This document shows, one piece after another, positions 1 to 8,943 of a stretch of DNA of 64,000 bases. Origin of the DNA: Flavobacteriales bacterium UBA6057. Its GTDB lineage: Bacteria; Bacteroidota; Bacteroidia; Flavobacteriales_G; Salibacteraceae. The stretch covers positions 41,319-105,318 of the forward strand of contig DIYJ01000012.1 of assembly GCA_002428995.1 (NCBI GenBank), in the 5' to 3' direction. Both the position numbers and the translations under genes were made by a program. The notes beneath the pieces were generated by a model. It saw only the letters and a program-made list of their open reading frames with translations, had not been told where the DNA came from and made no database searches. How positions within the stretch are numbered: position 1 is the stretch's first letter; every line of letters starts with the position of its first letter.

Positions 1-338
1 TGATCGCGCTCAAGATCAGTCTGCGCGATCTTTCATGGAAACCCACGCCCTGGCATTGGTACCTGTTGCTGACGCTGCCGTGGTGGTATTTTTTCTTGTT
101 GATCCTTTTGTATGCGCGCATCATGCCGGGCTCGGTCTCTTCGTTTGACAGTGCATGGCTCAATCTGTTGTTTTTCATCAAACCCCTTCCCCTGCTCTAC
201 TTGTTGGGGAATTCGAATACCAAGACCCAGCGTCCGATATTGCACGCGCTGGCGATAGGCTTGCTGCTTTTGGGACTACTCGGGAACTTGTTTTACTGGA
301 TTGGACTTTCCTTCAGCTCCGGACCTGTATTCGGGTGA
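1..338 (+). CDS. C-terminal part of a hypothetical membrane protein (5' end outside window)
   Basis: The frame is open from the first bases of the window to the TGA at 336-338, so only about the last 111 residues are visible. They hold a Trp-rich stretch and about three hydrophobic segments (around LLLTLPWWYFFLLILLY, LLFFIKPLPLLYLLG and ALAIGLLLLGLLGNLFYW), so this is the membrane-embedded end of an integral membrane protein. I do not recognise the family. It is convergent with the LytTR regulator, whose stop codon is only 16 bp away, so the two transcription units probably end in the same short gap. Confidence 0.6.
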   Translation, partial: IALKISLRDLSWKPTPWHWYLLLTLPWWYFFLLILLYARIMPGSVSSFDSAWLNLLFFIKPLPLLYLLGNSNTKTQRPILHALAIGLLLLGLLGNLFYWIGLSFSSGPVFG

Positions 339-354
339 TGCAGCAGTGCAAACT

Positions 355-1089
355 CTAACCTCCCATCTGCGTGGACTCCAGCAAGGCTGCAAACTCTTTG
401 CGATACAGGTTCCCGATGGGCAGCTCCTGTCCGTTCACCTTTACCCGGTTGCCATCTACCAGTTCCACCTTAGCCAGCGAAACGATGTAGGACTTGTGAA
501 TCCTGGGAAACTCATCAGCCGGAAGCCATTCACATACACGCTTGAGGGTCGTGTGTACCACCAGGCTCGATTCATCCTGATGAATCTTGACGTAGTCGCC
601 CAGGGACTCCACAAATTGGATGCGATCGAGCTCAATGCGAATCGATCGCTTGTTGACCCGAACGAAGAAGTACCGCTGCCGGGAAGGTTTGGCAGAGGGC
701 TCGGCCACAGGTGACAGAGCTCTGGAGGCCAGCTTTTCGCGGGCTTTCCCAATGGCGCGCAGGAAGCGATGAAGGGAAAAAGGTTTTTCCAGGTAATCCA
801 CCACGTCCATGTCATAGGCTTCGAGTGCATATTCCCGGTAAGCGGTGGTGATGATCACCACGGGCGGATGTTGCAGGCTGCGAAGCAGGTCGAGGCCGCC
901 CAATTTGGGCATGTTTAGGTCCAGGAACAGGATGTGCACCGTGTTTTGCTGAAGGAATTCCATCGCTTCCAGCCCGTTTTGAAACACGCCAACGACCCGC
1001 AAAGACGGAATTTCTTCCAGGTATTGCTGAATGAGCTCCTGAGCCAGTGGCTCGTCATCCACCATCACACAGTCGATCCGCTGTTCCAT
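355..1089 (-). CDS. LytTR-family response regulator
   Basis: A 244-residue two-domain regulator. The receiver domain (about 1-120) has the acidic pair D11/D12, the phospho-acceptor D57 in LFLDLNMPK and the conserved Lys in YLEKPF. The C-terminal LytTR DNA-binding domain (about 137-240) contains the typical FVESLGDYVKIH segment and the RIHKSYIV motif. Its start overlaps the end of the LytS-type kinase gene by 25 bp, so the pair is almost certainly translationally coupled and forms a cognate two-component system. Targets cannot be read from the sequence; LytTR regulators in Bacteroidota often control envelope or secreted-product genes. Confidence 0.93.
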   Translation of the reverse strand: MEQRIDCVMVDDEPLAQELIQQYLEEIPSLRVVGVFQNGLEAMEFLQQNTVHILFLDLNMPKLGGLDLLRSLQHPPVVIITTAYREYALEAYDMDVVDYLEKPFSLHRFLRAIGKAREKLASRALSPVAEPSAKPSRQRYFFVRVNKRSIRIELDRIQFVESLGDYVKIHQDESSLVVHTTLKRVCEWLPADEFPRIHKSYIVSLAKVELVDGNRVKVNGQELPIGNLYRKEFAALLESTQMGG

Positions 1090-2108
1090 AGTTGTAAACT
1101 TAAGTGTACCCGGTAAACCTCCTCTTGATGATCCACCTCCAGGGTGTGTTGATTGGGGTAAAGACGCTCCAGCCGCTTGACCAGGTTGTTCAGACCCACT
1201 CCCCGGTTGGTTTGCTGTTCGAAAGGTTTGGCATAGGTGGAGTTCTCGCAGTGGAAGTAAAAGGTGTCTCCTTCCCGCTCCTCGAGAAAACCAGCCTCCA
1301 GCTTGAAATGAAAACCACTGCCCTTCGCTCCGTGCTTAAAGGCGTTCTCTACCAGCGGAATCAACAGCAAGGGGGCGATTTGATGTCCCTTCGTTTCCAG
1401 CGGAATAGAGCATTCGATGCGCTGGTCCTTGTCCAGTCGGATCCGCTCCAGGGCGATGTAGTGTTCGATGAAGTGCAGCTCCTTTTCGAGTGCTACAAAG
1501 CGATTGTTGGCATCGTAAAGCACATAGCTCATCAACTCAGAAAGCATCAGGATGTATTCTGATGTTTTGTCAGACTTGCGCAGGCTGAGGCTATAGATGT
1601 TGTTGAGCGTATTGAAGAGGAAGTGTGGATGAATCTGAGCTTTCAGTGATTTCAGTTCCGCGCTCAGTCGATCCCGTTCAGCTTCCTGCAGCTGGTATTC
1701 GAGTTCCTTGCTGCGTTGCTCATCGCGAAAGAACTTCACCGCGGTGAGGATGGAACCATACACCGCAGCGATGGTCAAAAACTGCCAAACCTCGTGATAA
1801 CCTCCCATGAGCGACAGCCCCAGCATGCCTTTGAAACCCACTTTCACAAGTGTGACCACTGCCATGGCAATCACCAGCAACCCTAGGTAGGCCAGCTTTC
1901 GCTTTTGCTGCATCAGCATCGACACGAGCAGCCACAGATGGATGTAGACCAGCACTATTTGAAAGCCATGACTGATGGTGATGTTGGCCAGCGCATGACC
2001 CGTAAGGGAGCCGTAGGAAAAGAAATGGATGAGCACCCTCAGCGCGTAGGCAATGACCCAGAAACCAGCCTGGAACCGGAAGATGTGTTGTTCAAACGCT
2101 TTCTGCAT
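1065..2108 (-). CDS. LytS/YehU-type sensor histidine kinase
   Basis: A 347-residue kinase. Residues about 10-125 are hydrophobic (four or so transmembrane segments, no large periplasmic loop), followed by a short coiled coil (about 130-155) and a His_kinase domain with the family's H-box QIHPHFLFNTLN (H160-P-H162). The N-box PLVENAFKHG (N255) and a glycine-rich GVGLNNLVKRL box mark the ATPase part. The absence of a sensor domain outside the membrane suggests that the signal is sensed within or near the membrane. It is the first gene of the pair and overlaps the LytTR regulator by 25 bp. The start at 2108 gives a natural N-terminus just before the first membrane helix. Confidence 0.93.
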   Translation of the reverse strand: MQKAFEQHIFRFQAGFWVIAYALRVLIHFFSYGSLTGHALANITISHGFQIVLVYIHLWLLVSMLMQQKRKLAYLGLLVIAMAVVTLVKVGFKGMLGLSLMGGYHEVWQFLTIAAVYGSILTAVKFFRDEQRSKELEYQLQEAERDRLSAELKSLKAQIHPHFLFNTLNNIYSLSLRKSDKTSEYILMLSELMSYVLYDANNRFVALEKELHFIEHYIALERIRLDKDQRIECSIPLETKGHQIAPLLLIPLVENAFKHGAKGSGFHFKLEAGFLEEREGDTFYFHCENSTYAKPFEQQTNRGVGLNNLVKRLERLYPNQHTLEVDHQEEVYRVHLSLQLWNSGSTV

Positions 2109-2356
2109 GAATGTGCTAAGTAATGCACAAGCCGGCTACCCATTGACCTCCATCGCCCTTAATTTCTGTGAACGAAGCGCAACAAGAGGTAAACAGGACT
2201 TACCTGCCGATGACCGGGGATGTCCACAGTCTTCCGGTGTTTGTGACGGTCTTCTTCGCGTTGATCGAAGAAACTTTAGAATGCGCGCGGCTTCCCTTCG
2301 ATTTGTGGCAACAAAGAGGTTTTCAGCACCTCCCGATAACACTTAATTCATTTATC

Positions 2357-3349
2357 ATGAAAGCATTCATTACAACGCTATTTCTCACCTGCTGCCTCCT
2401 GGGTCACGCACAACAAGTGGTCACCGACACCCTGACCCACTACCTCGATCGCAGCACGTCCATGGCGCTTCCCGTTCCTGTGGTGTCCAACGAGGGTTTC
2501 ATCTTTGGTACGAGCCTAGTCGACATGTTTGGCAACGGCTTACAGCGTACCACAGATCGCATTGGCATGCCCTTCGATACGCTGATCATCGCTCCCGATA
2601 CCTTCAACATTCAGAGTGTAGCCATCTATTTCGGTTACATCGGCATCAGGGATGAGGCGGACCAGCTTGAAATAGCGATCTACACGAACAATGCGGGCTT
2701 CCCTGGTGATAAACTGGGCGGACAGCCCTTCACCACCGACATGATCCAGGACGTGGACGGAGGCGAAACAATGATCAACTTCAGCAATCCCGTTACCTGC
2801 TACGAGGACTTTTTCGTGGTGCTCGAATACACGTTTTCAGACGATACGTTCGCCATTTACAGCAACAACCCTATGGGTGATGCCGAGGGACAACAGCGCG
2901 CAGTACAGCGCATGGACGAGGAGAATTTCAGCGGAAACTGGTACAAGGCGGAAGCCCTTTGGAACCTTCAGGGTTTGCCTCCCCATCCACTCGATTGTGA
3001 TGTGCTGATGGCGCCTGTTATTTCCTACGAAGCGGATGAGGAGGTGCCGGACACAGCCACCGCGATCAGCGAGTTGGCGACAAAGCCCATCACAGCGGCC
3101 TCCCTCTATCCAAATCCTTCGAATGAACGGACAACGGTAGAGTTTCAGCTCGCCCATTCACAGGAAGTGGAAATCACCCTGATCAATGGGTTGGGCCAAA
3201 CCCTGCAATCGCACCGGTCTTCATTTGCCAGGGGCGAACACCGATTCATGTTGGAATTAGCCGCGTTGACAACGGGCACCTACTTCGTGCAGTTACGCTC
3301 AGAAGAAGCGATTGAAACCCTGCCCCTGCAGGTGACGACTTTGAAGTGA
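2357..3349 (+). CDS. Secreted protein with type A T9SS sorting domain
   Basis: I start the gene at 2357 because this ATG opens directly into a signal peptide (KAFITTLFLTCCLLGHAQQ); the frame is open for 63 codons upstream but that stretch looks non-coding. The 330-residue product has a beta-rich middle with no family I recognise. Its C-terminus (about residues 250-330) is a classic type A T9SS sorting domain: SLYPNPSNERT, then EITLINGLGQTL, and TGTYFVQL near the end. The protein is therefore expected to cross the outer membrane and be released or anchored at the surface. The gene is followed by a hairpin terminator and faces the convergent XRE gene. Confidence 0.85.
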   Translation: MKAFITTLFLTCCLLGHAQQVVTDTLTHYLDRSTSMALPVPVVSNEGFIFGTSLVDMFGNGLQRTTDRIGMPFDTLIIAPDTFNIQSVAIYFGYIGIRDEADQLEIAIYTNNAGFPGDKLGGQPFTTDMIQDVDGGETMINFSNPVTCYEDFFVVLEYTFSDDTFAIYSNNPMGDAEGQQRAVQRMDEENFSGNWYKAEALWNLQGLPPHPLDCDVLMAPVISYEADEEVPDTATAISELATKPITAASLYPNPSNERTTVEFQLAHSQEVEITLINGLGQTLQSHRSSFARGEHRFMLELAALTTGTYFVQLRSEEAIETLPLQVTTLK

Positions 3350-3374
3350 TGCTTTTTTTGTGATAAGCAGCTGG

Positions 3375-3417
3375 AAAGCCCGGTCGGAATGGCAAACGTC
3401 AGGAAGCCGGGCTTTTT
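3375..3417 (+). terminator. Intrinsic terminator after the T9SS gene
   Basis: AAAGCCCGG (3375-3383) pairs with CCGGGCTTT (3407-3415) across a 23-nt loop and runs into TTTTT. It serves the plus-strand gene ending at 3349. The right arm lies inside the last codons of the convergent XRE gene. Confidence 0.75.
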
Positions 3418-3959
3418 CCTTGTGCATCCGAGACGAGCTTATCCAGCTCCTCTTGGAGGCTTGCAATGCTACGCGACAGCATTTCCCCTTCCAAGCGCAA
3501 CCGCTGGAGCTTCAGACCTACCTCCTTGCCGCGGGTTTGCATTTCGTGTTGGTGAAGTTGAAACCACGTATGGATGCGCTCGTCTTGATCGTTGAGTGCT
3601 TGTTCCATGGCTTCCCAACGCGAGCATTGCGAGCTGATCCTCAGTAACTTCTGCGTCTGCCGCTCCAGCTTCAGACGTTGATACTCTAAACGCTGCAACC
3701 GTTGCTCTAAACGCACCTTGTAGCGATGGGCTTCCCCGGCTTCTGGCCTGGAATGCTCCTCAGACTCCTTTCCCACTCCTGAGCGGATGAATTCCTCTGC
3801 TTGTTCCACCCATCGCGCTAAAACAGTGATGCCCAGAGCGGTTTTGGCCGAATGTGTTCTGAGTCCCGTTTCAATCTGCGCAACAAAAGCCCGGGTCACA
3901 CCCAGGTAGTCCGCCATTTGCTGCTGGGTCAATCCCAGTGTTTCCCTCAATTCTTTCAT
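3399..3959 (-). CDS. XRE-family HTH protein with coiled-coil C-terminus
   Basis: A 186-residue protein. Residues about 1-60 form a helix-turn-helix of the Cro/C1 type (LGLTQQQMADYLGVTRAFVAQIETG). The remainder (about 75-175) is highly charged and rich in Gln, Leu, Arg and Glu with heptad spacing, so a long coiled coil likely drives oligomerisation. No toxin-like partner is adjacent. It is divergent from the nuclease-STAND gene, and two inverted repeats sit in the shared gap 35-66 bp upstream of this start. It could be an autorepressor and could control the divergent gene; that is inference. Its end overlaps the opposite-strand terminator. Confidence 0.82.
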   Translation of the reverse strand: MKELRETLGLTQQQMADYLGVTRAFVAQIETGLRTHSAKTALGITVLARWVEQAEEFIRSGVGKESEEHSRPEAGEAHRYKVRLEQRLQRLEYQRLKLERQTQKLLRISSQCSRWEAMEQALNDQDERIHTWFQLHQHEMQTRGKEVGLKLQRLRLEGEMLSRSIASLQEELDKLVSDAQGKSPAS

Positions 3960-3993
3960 GACGTTCCGATTTTCAATCCAAAACGCCTTGCTA

Positions 3994-4024
3994 ACACGGG
4001 ATCGTGTAACATTATGAAATGTTA
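3994..4024. promoter_or_regulatory. Two inverted repeats, candidate operator between XRE and nuclease-STAND genes
   Basis: ACACG (3994-3998), GGAT, CGTGT (4003-4007) is one palindrome. TAACATT (4007-4013), ATGA, AATGTTA (4018-4024) is a second, a perfect 7-bp inverted repeat. They abut each other just upstream of the XRE start at 3959, where an autoregulatory operator would be expected. Confidence 0.4.
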
Positions 4025-4215
4025 GCAGGTGGTTTGTTAGCGGGTGGGACGGCTGGTTATGGAATTGGCCAGTGGTATTTGGGGGTCGTTGGGAAGATCC
4101 TAGAGGATTAAGTTCACTCTTTAACCATAGATTCCCAACGAATGAATATGCGAAGTTTAGTTGTATGATTTTTAATAAGGACTTTAAGCGTAAGTCTTAA
4201 GCGGTGGCGTTAGTT

Positions 4216-4223
4216 TATTTTTG
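4216..4223 (+). promoter_or_regulatory. Possible Bacteroidota -7 element ahead of the nuclease-STAND gene
   Basis: TATTTTTG matches the Bacteroidota -7 consensus TAnnTTTG and lies 16 bp upstream of the ATG at 4240. No TTG is found at the expected -33 spacing, and the region is AT-rich, so a chance match is possible. Confidence 0.25.
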
Positions 4224-4239
4224 AGGCTAAACCTTTTAT

Positions 4240-6495
4240 ATGGCTGACTTTTCTTTACAGGAGCTCTTATCACCTATTGACTTTGAGCATTTGATTCGCG
4301 ATTTGCTAAGTAAAGAGTTGTCCGTGGAGTTGACAGCCTTCGCAGAAGGTGCGGATCAAGGAGTTGATTTGCGTTACTCAAAAGGAGCTAGTCGGGAAGA
4401 TATTGTAGTCCAATGCAAACGGCAGAAGTCAATTTCAAGAGAGGTGCTGCTGGAGGAGAAAAAGAAGATGGAAGAGCTTGTCGTGAGTGAATACTACCTC
4501 GCGACATCTGGTGATCTGTCCAAAAGAAAAACAGACTTTATCCTTGATACTTTCTCAGAGTGGATGTCTGATGATTCGAGCATATTCTCGAAAAGTCGAA
4601 TCAATCAATTGTTAGAAGTTCATCCAGATATTTTGCGCCAGCACTACAAACTCTGGATAAATAGTTCATCAATTTTTCAGTCCTTGGTAAATAGCTCATT
4701 GATTGAGAGAGCTAGCTTCCTGATCACGAATCTTAAAGAGAATTATAAATACTATGTGAAAGGAGAAAGCTTCATCGAGGCCAACGAGATACTTAGTGAG
4801 CATGGATTCCTGGTTATTTCAGGCGCTCCAGGAATAGGTAAAACTACCCTGGCTAAAATGCTCTTATGGGAATATTTGCACAAAGGATACGAGGTCGTGC
4901 AAATGACCGACATTTCCGAAGGTGAAGCATTTTTGAGCTCCAGTTCGGATACAAAACAGGCTTACTACTTTGATGATTTTTTAGGAGAGAACTTCCTTGA
5001 ATATGATGTCCTGAAAGGGCGCTCTGGTGATCTTATGAACTTTATTGACAGAGTTATCAAGGGTAAAAACAAGGTTCTTATCCTGACTACGCGTGAGTAC
5101 ATTTTGAATCAAGCGAAGGACCGATATGAAAGGTTTGATCAGCACGACTTTGACATAGGCAAGTATATCCTAGATCTGGATAAATACACCGAGAGTATAA
5201 AAGCGCTTATACTGTACAATCATCTGTTTTATTCTGGAGTTTCTATGAGTCATATCCAGGCACTAATTGAGTCTAAAGCGTATGCTGAAATCTTGAGCCA
5301 CAAAAATTACAATCCCAGGCTTATCGAAGGAATGACAACGCGTCTGAAAGATACTTCAGCTGAAAATTATCCTAGTGAATTCTTAGAAAACTTAGATAAT
5401 CCCTTTGGTATCTGGGATAAGGCATTCTCAAGTCAAATCTCTCAGGGTGCTCAGGCTATGCTATTTGTACTCTTGAGCTTAGACGGACAGATGACAAAAG
5501 CGAAACTGAGGGAAGCTTTTAAAGTGTTTGTTTCTCACCCTCAATCACAGTATCAAGTTGCGATCAAGGACTTCGAACGTTGTGCGAGGGAAATTGATGG
5601 TAGTTTCATTGGGACTTCCAGTACCAAGAGGGAGGAAATATTGTTCCGGTTTCATGACCCATCTGTCAAAGACTTCTTGCATAATCTAATCCATGATAAT
5701 CAAGACGTCTTAATTCAGTTAGTTGATAGTGCTGTTTATCTATTGCAGCTTGATACTTTGATCAAAATTACTGAGGCTAAATGGGGAGGCAATAAAGACA
5801 TTTTTGCCGCACTTTCGAAAAAAGTATATGAGATTGATACTCTGCTAGATGCTCCCAAAATCTACTCTTCAGGATTTGTATTTCAGCAACGTAAAACAGA
5901 AATCGATAGAATCGATGTAGCTGAGAAGCTGTTTCTTATTGGGTCAAGTAGAGATTTGAAGGATTATTTGGTTGCAAAAATTGAGGGAATTGATGTCAAT
6001 AAATTAAGCTCACATGATTTCATGAAATATCTGATACTCATCAGAAAATACAAGAGTGTTTTGAGAATACAGGAAGAATCTGTGATTAGCAAAGCGCTCT
6101 CATCTTTAAATAGCTTGGTTGATATAAACAACCTGATTCGTGTTTTGACAGTTTTTCCAACCAAAATGAAAAGAAAACTCAGCGAGAAGCAGGAAGACGT
6201 AGAGGAAGCGGTAAGTTCAACCATGAATTCAGCATTGAATTCGGTTGAGGATGTTTATGACTATAACAATTTAGAAAGCTGTACGCAAAAACTTGAAGAA
6301 ACTCAGGATTTACATGGGACAGATATGTTTCCTCAACTGAGTTTTTTTAAGGATTCGCTTGACGATCTGTATGAAGAAATCTTGCTCAAGGACGCAGATG
6401 AAACCCCGACAGATCATGAAGAAGAACTTGAAGATATAGAAGTAGAAGAAATTGATATTCACAAGTTATTCCGAATCGAAAATTTTGAGCGATAG
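4240..6495 (+). CDS. Mrr-type restriction endonuclease fused to a STAND-type NTPase (probable anti-phage defence)
   Basis: A 751-residue protein. Residues about 5-110 form an Mrr-like PD-(D/E)xK nuclease: E16 in DFEHLI, D43 in GADQGVDLR and Q58-C-K60 in IVVQCKRQ. A P-loop NTPase follows, with Walker A GAPGIGKTT at 195-203 and Walker B YYFDDFLGE at 242-250; this YxDDFLG form is the one I associate with nSTAND3 NTPases. The C-terminal 300 or so residues are helical with no clear repeat and end in an acidic tail rich in Glu and Asp. Nuclease-STAND architecture is known from anti-phage sensors such as the Avs family, where target binding drives oligomerisation and DNA cleavage. No partner gene is adjacent. 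The gene is clearly AT-richer than its neighbours, which suggests acquisition by transfer. Defence is an inference from architecture. Confidence 0.85.
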   Translation: MADFSLQELLSPIDFEHLIRDLLSKELSVELTAFAEGADQGVDLRYSKGASREDIVVQCKRQKSISREVLLEEKKKMEELVVSEYYLATSGDLSKRKTDFILDTFSEWMSDDSSIFSKSRINQLLEVHPDILRQHYKLWINSSSIFQSLVNSSLIERASFLITNLKENYKYYVKGESFIEANEILSEHGFLVISGAPGIGKTTLAKMLLWEYLHKGYEVVQMTDISEGEAFLSSSSDTKQAYYFDDFLGENFLEYDVLKGRSGDLMNFIDRVIKGKNKVLILTTREYILNQAKDRYERFDQHDFDIGKYILDLDKYTESIKALILYNHLFYSGVSMSHIQALIESKAYAEILSHKNYNPRLIEGMTTRLKDTSAENYPSEFLENLDNPFGIWDKAFSSQISQGAQAMLFVLLSLDGQMTKAKLREAFKVFVSHPQSQYQVAIKDFERCAREIDGSFIGTSSTKREEILFRFHDPSVKDFLHNLIHDNQDVLIQLVDSAVYLLQLDTLIKITEAKWGGNKDIFAALSKKVYEIDTLLDAPKIYSSGFVFQQRKTEIDRIDVAEKLFLIGSSRDLKDYLVAKIEGIDVNKLSSHDFMKYLILIRKYKSVLRIQEESVISKALSSLNSLVDINNLIRVLTVFPTKMKRKLSEKQEDVEEAVSSTMNSALNSVEDVYDYNNLESCTQKLEETQDLHGTDMFPQLSFFKDSLDDLYEEILLKDADETPTDHEEELEDIEVEEIDIHKLFRIENFER

Positions 6496-6725
6496 AGTTC
6501 ATTTATACATTATTTGAAATGCAGACGAGGTCGCTCTATGAAAGCCGCTTGGCTAACTACTGAAAAGGTCATTGGTTTAAACTTTAAGCTTTGAACGGCA
6601 CAGCCTCTACCTAGCTCTCCAACCCTATTTACCAAAACACCCAAAATCACAGCTAACTGGTTCAAACAAACCTTCGCTTTGCGAGTTTCTGCCAACACTT
6701 TTCCGTCCTTTGCGTCTGTCGCAGT

Positions 6726-8549
6726 ATGAACCGCAACTCTCTCCTCTTCTTACTCATTCTCCTGTCAAGCGTACCGCTGCATGCGCAGATTACGCGCAAA
6801 GTCCTGTTCCTGGGCAATAGCTATACAAGCTCTAACAACCTTCCGCAGCTCGTGCAGAACATGGCACAGTCTACGGGGAACACGTTGAACTTTGACATCC
6901 ATGCACCCGGTGGGTACACCTGGGAGCATCACACGCTGGACAATACTTCCATCAACAAGATCAATGTCGGAGATTGGGATTATGTTTCCCTGCAAGGGCA
7001 AAGCCTGGAGCCGATCATCGGTGCGCAGTATTTCATTCAGGCCGGAGCTGTGCTTCGCGATCTGATCTACCAGGCCAATCCATGCACGGTTCCTCTGTTT
7101 TACATGACTTGGGGCCGCGAGAATGGAGACACCGTTTTTTGTGGAGATTTTCCGGCTGTGTGCACCTACGAAAGCATGGACGATGCGTTGCGTCAGCGCT
7201 ATGAAGCGCGGGCGGACGTTTACAATGCAGAACTCTCTCCTGTTTCGGTGGTATGGCGCTACCTGCGCGACAATCACCCGGGCATCGATCTCTACGAGGT
7301 GGATGGTAGCCACCCGACTGCGGCTGGATCTTATGCGGCTGCATGCAGCTTTTACACCGCCATCTTTAAGCAGGACCCCACACTCATCACCTTCGATTTC
7401 AGCCTGAGCAGTGCCGATGCGGCCACCATTCGCAACGCTACTAAAACAGTAGTATATGATGACATGGACAGCTGGGACTATAAGGTGCTGCCGAACTCGA
7501 ACTTTAGCTACAGCATCGGCTCGGGATTCAATGAGGTGGACTTCCTCGGTCCAGGTTTTGGGGCCATTCAGGATCATTCCTGGAACTTTGGCGATGGAGG
7601 CACGAGCACGGCTTTCAACCCGAGCCATTCCTACGCCAGCAATGGAACCTACACCGTGCAGCACACCACTTCCAACTGCGATGTGGATGGATTTCACACC
7701 AGCACCACGGATACGGTGATCCAGTTTTGTGATCACACACCTACCATATTGACTTCGAAGCCATGGCTCTGCAACTACGATACGCTCTGGACACAATCAG
7801 CCGATGCTTTGCAGTGGTTTGTGCAGGGGCTGCCCATTCCGGTGACGGATTCGATGCTTCCAAACTACAAGCAACACATGAACGCAGGAGCCGCGTTCAG
7901 CGTGATGGCTACGGAGAATGGTTGTTCTGAGCTTTCTGAGCCCTATGTGGCGAGTCCTGACTGGCCTGGCTTCTACTACGATGCGGCCTGGGCAGGTGAT
8001 CCCTGTGCGGGAGATACAGGCGTCCTCATGGTGCTTCATTTCAATGGTTTTCTTCCTCCCAATGCATTGGTGCGCTGGTATCTCAACGATTCTTTGCTGG
8101 CTTCAGAGAATGACGAGGACACCATTCAGATCTGGCAGGGAGGTGAATACCGTGCGATGGCGGTAGATCCCGATTCCGATTGTCCCAAAGACTCGGTGTT
8201 CTTTTCCATTCTGTTTGACTGCGGCACAGATACGACCATCATCAACGACACTACAGATACGGTGGTGGTTGTGGACACGCTGGACACCATTGCAGGATCG
8301 CCTCGCTTGATGATGGACCATCAGGAGCGGCTCCTGCTCTACCCTAACCCTGCTACGAACGTGCTCACCATTGCTTGCCCTGGCATTTGCAATACCGAGA
8401 ACATCGAAGTGCTGGATGCCATGGGAAGGCTGGTAGAGTCCATCCGACTGGAATCCTCGGTCACGCTTGATGTCTCCGACTGGCCGGATGGGATGTATGT
8501 GCTGGTGCGGCCCCGATCGGGTCAGGCACAGCGCTTCTTCAAGCAGTGA
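6726..8549 (+). CDS. Secreted SGNH-hydrolase-like protein with PKD and T9SS domains
   Basis: A 607-residue protein that starts with a signal peptide (SLLFLLILLSSVPLHAQ). Residues about 25-215 resemble an SGNH/GDSL hydrolase, as in DUF4886 proteins: block I is LFLGNSYTSSNN (GNS at 30-32 in place of GDS) and block V is DGSHPTAAGSY near residue 193, giving the Asp-x-x-His pair. A PKD-type domain follows at about 275-325 (WNFGDGGTSTAFNPSHSYA). The C-terminus (about 530-607) is a type A T9SS sorting domain with LLYPNPATN. Likely a secreted esterase or carbohydrate deacetylase, exported by T9SS; the substrate is unknown. Confidence 0.82.
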   Translation: MNRNSLLFLLILLSSVPLHAQITRKVLFLGNSYTSSNNLPQLVQNMAQSTGNTLNFDIHAPGGYTWEHHTLDNTSINKINVGDWDYVSLQGQSLEPIIGAQYFIQAGAVLRDLIYQANPCTVPLFYMTWGRENGDTVFCGDFPAVCTYESMDDALRQRYEARADVYNAELSPVSVVWRYLRDNHPGIDLYEVDGSHPTAAGSYAAACSFYTAIFKQDPTLITFDFSLSSADAATIRNATKTVVYDDMDSWDYKVLPNSNFSYSIGSGFNEVDFLGPGFGAIQDHSWNFGDGGTSTAFNPSHSYASNGTYTVQHTTSNCDVDGFHTSTTDTVIQFCDHTPTILTSKPWLCNYDTLWTQSADALQWFVQGLPIPVTDSMLPNYKQHMNAGAAFSVMATENGCSELSEPYVASPDWPGFYYDAAWAGDPCAGDTGVLMVLHFNGFLPPNALVRWYLNDSLLASENDEDTIQIWQGGEYRAMAVDPDSDCPKDSVFFSILFDCGTDTTIINDTTDTVVVVDTLDTIAGSPRLMMDHQERLLLYPNPATNVLTIACPGICNTENIEVLDAMGRLVESIRLESSVTLDVSDWPDGMYVLVRPRSGQAQRFFKQ

Positions 8550-8686
8550 GGCAACATGTGAGGTGTTATTCCGCTCGAGTAGCAATCGCTGTATGCTGAT
8601 CCAATAGCCTCGACTTGTATGCATCATAGGAATCATTAACCCTCGTGGGGCACCTCCTTCCTGCTTTCCCGGTTTCACTCAATGCA

Positions 8687-8818
8687 ATGAAAAGGATGGT
8701 CACGATGTTGGGTGTTTTGATTGGCTTATCCGTGGTAGTATTTGTAATGGTCGCCACCTTGTTCATGGTGATTGTATTCTTTTCGTTCTTCACCAACATG
8801 AGTGCATTGGGCTTCTGA
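8687..8818 (+). CDS. Possible 43-aa single-pass membrane peptide
   Basis: A short frame encodes a basic start (MKRM) followed by an almost uninterrupted hydrophobic stretch of about 30 residues rich in Val, Met and Phe. It sits between the SGNH gene and the double-glycine peptides, on the same strand. No Shine-Dalgarno is visible and no homolog comes to mind. A hydrophobic frame can arise by chance, so this is tentative. Confidence 0.3.
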   Translation: MKRMVTMLGVLIGLSVVVFVMVATLFMVIVFFSFFTNMSALGF

Positions 8819-8943
8819 TGTAGGCTCTTTATGTTGCTAGCCGGTTGATATTTAATGTCCGGCCGTCAAAGCTCAGTCCGTGTATTGCTGTCCTATGTCG
8901 CCCGTCCTAACTTGGAGTCAAACCGACTGAATTATTAGAACCT

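Noticed and set aside
2168..2356. Longer N-terminus for the first T9SS protein
   Set aside because: The Met at 2357 opens directly into a signal peptide; the extension would bury it.
6765..7796. A 343-codon open frame on the minus strand inside the SGNH gene
   Set aside because: It is the complement of a strongly coding frame; the product is Val/Arg/Ile-rich and has no family-like segment.
8566..8799. A minus-strand 77-codon frame across the small hydrophobic peptide
   Set aside because: Thr/Ile-rich product that looks like the complement of the hydrophobic frame; no independent support.
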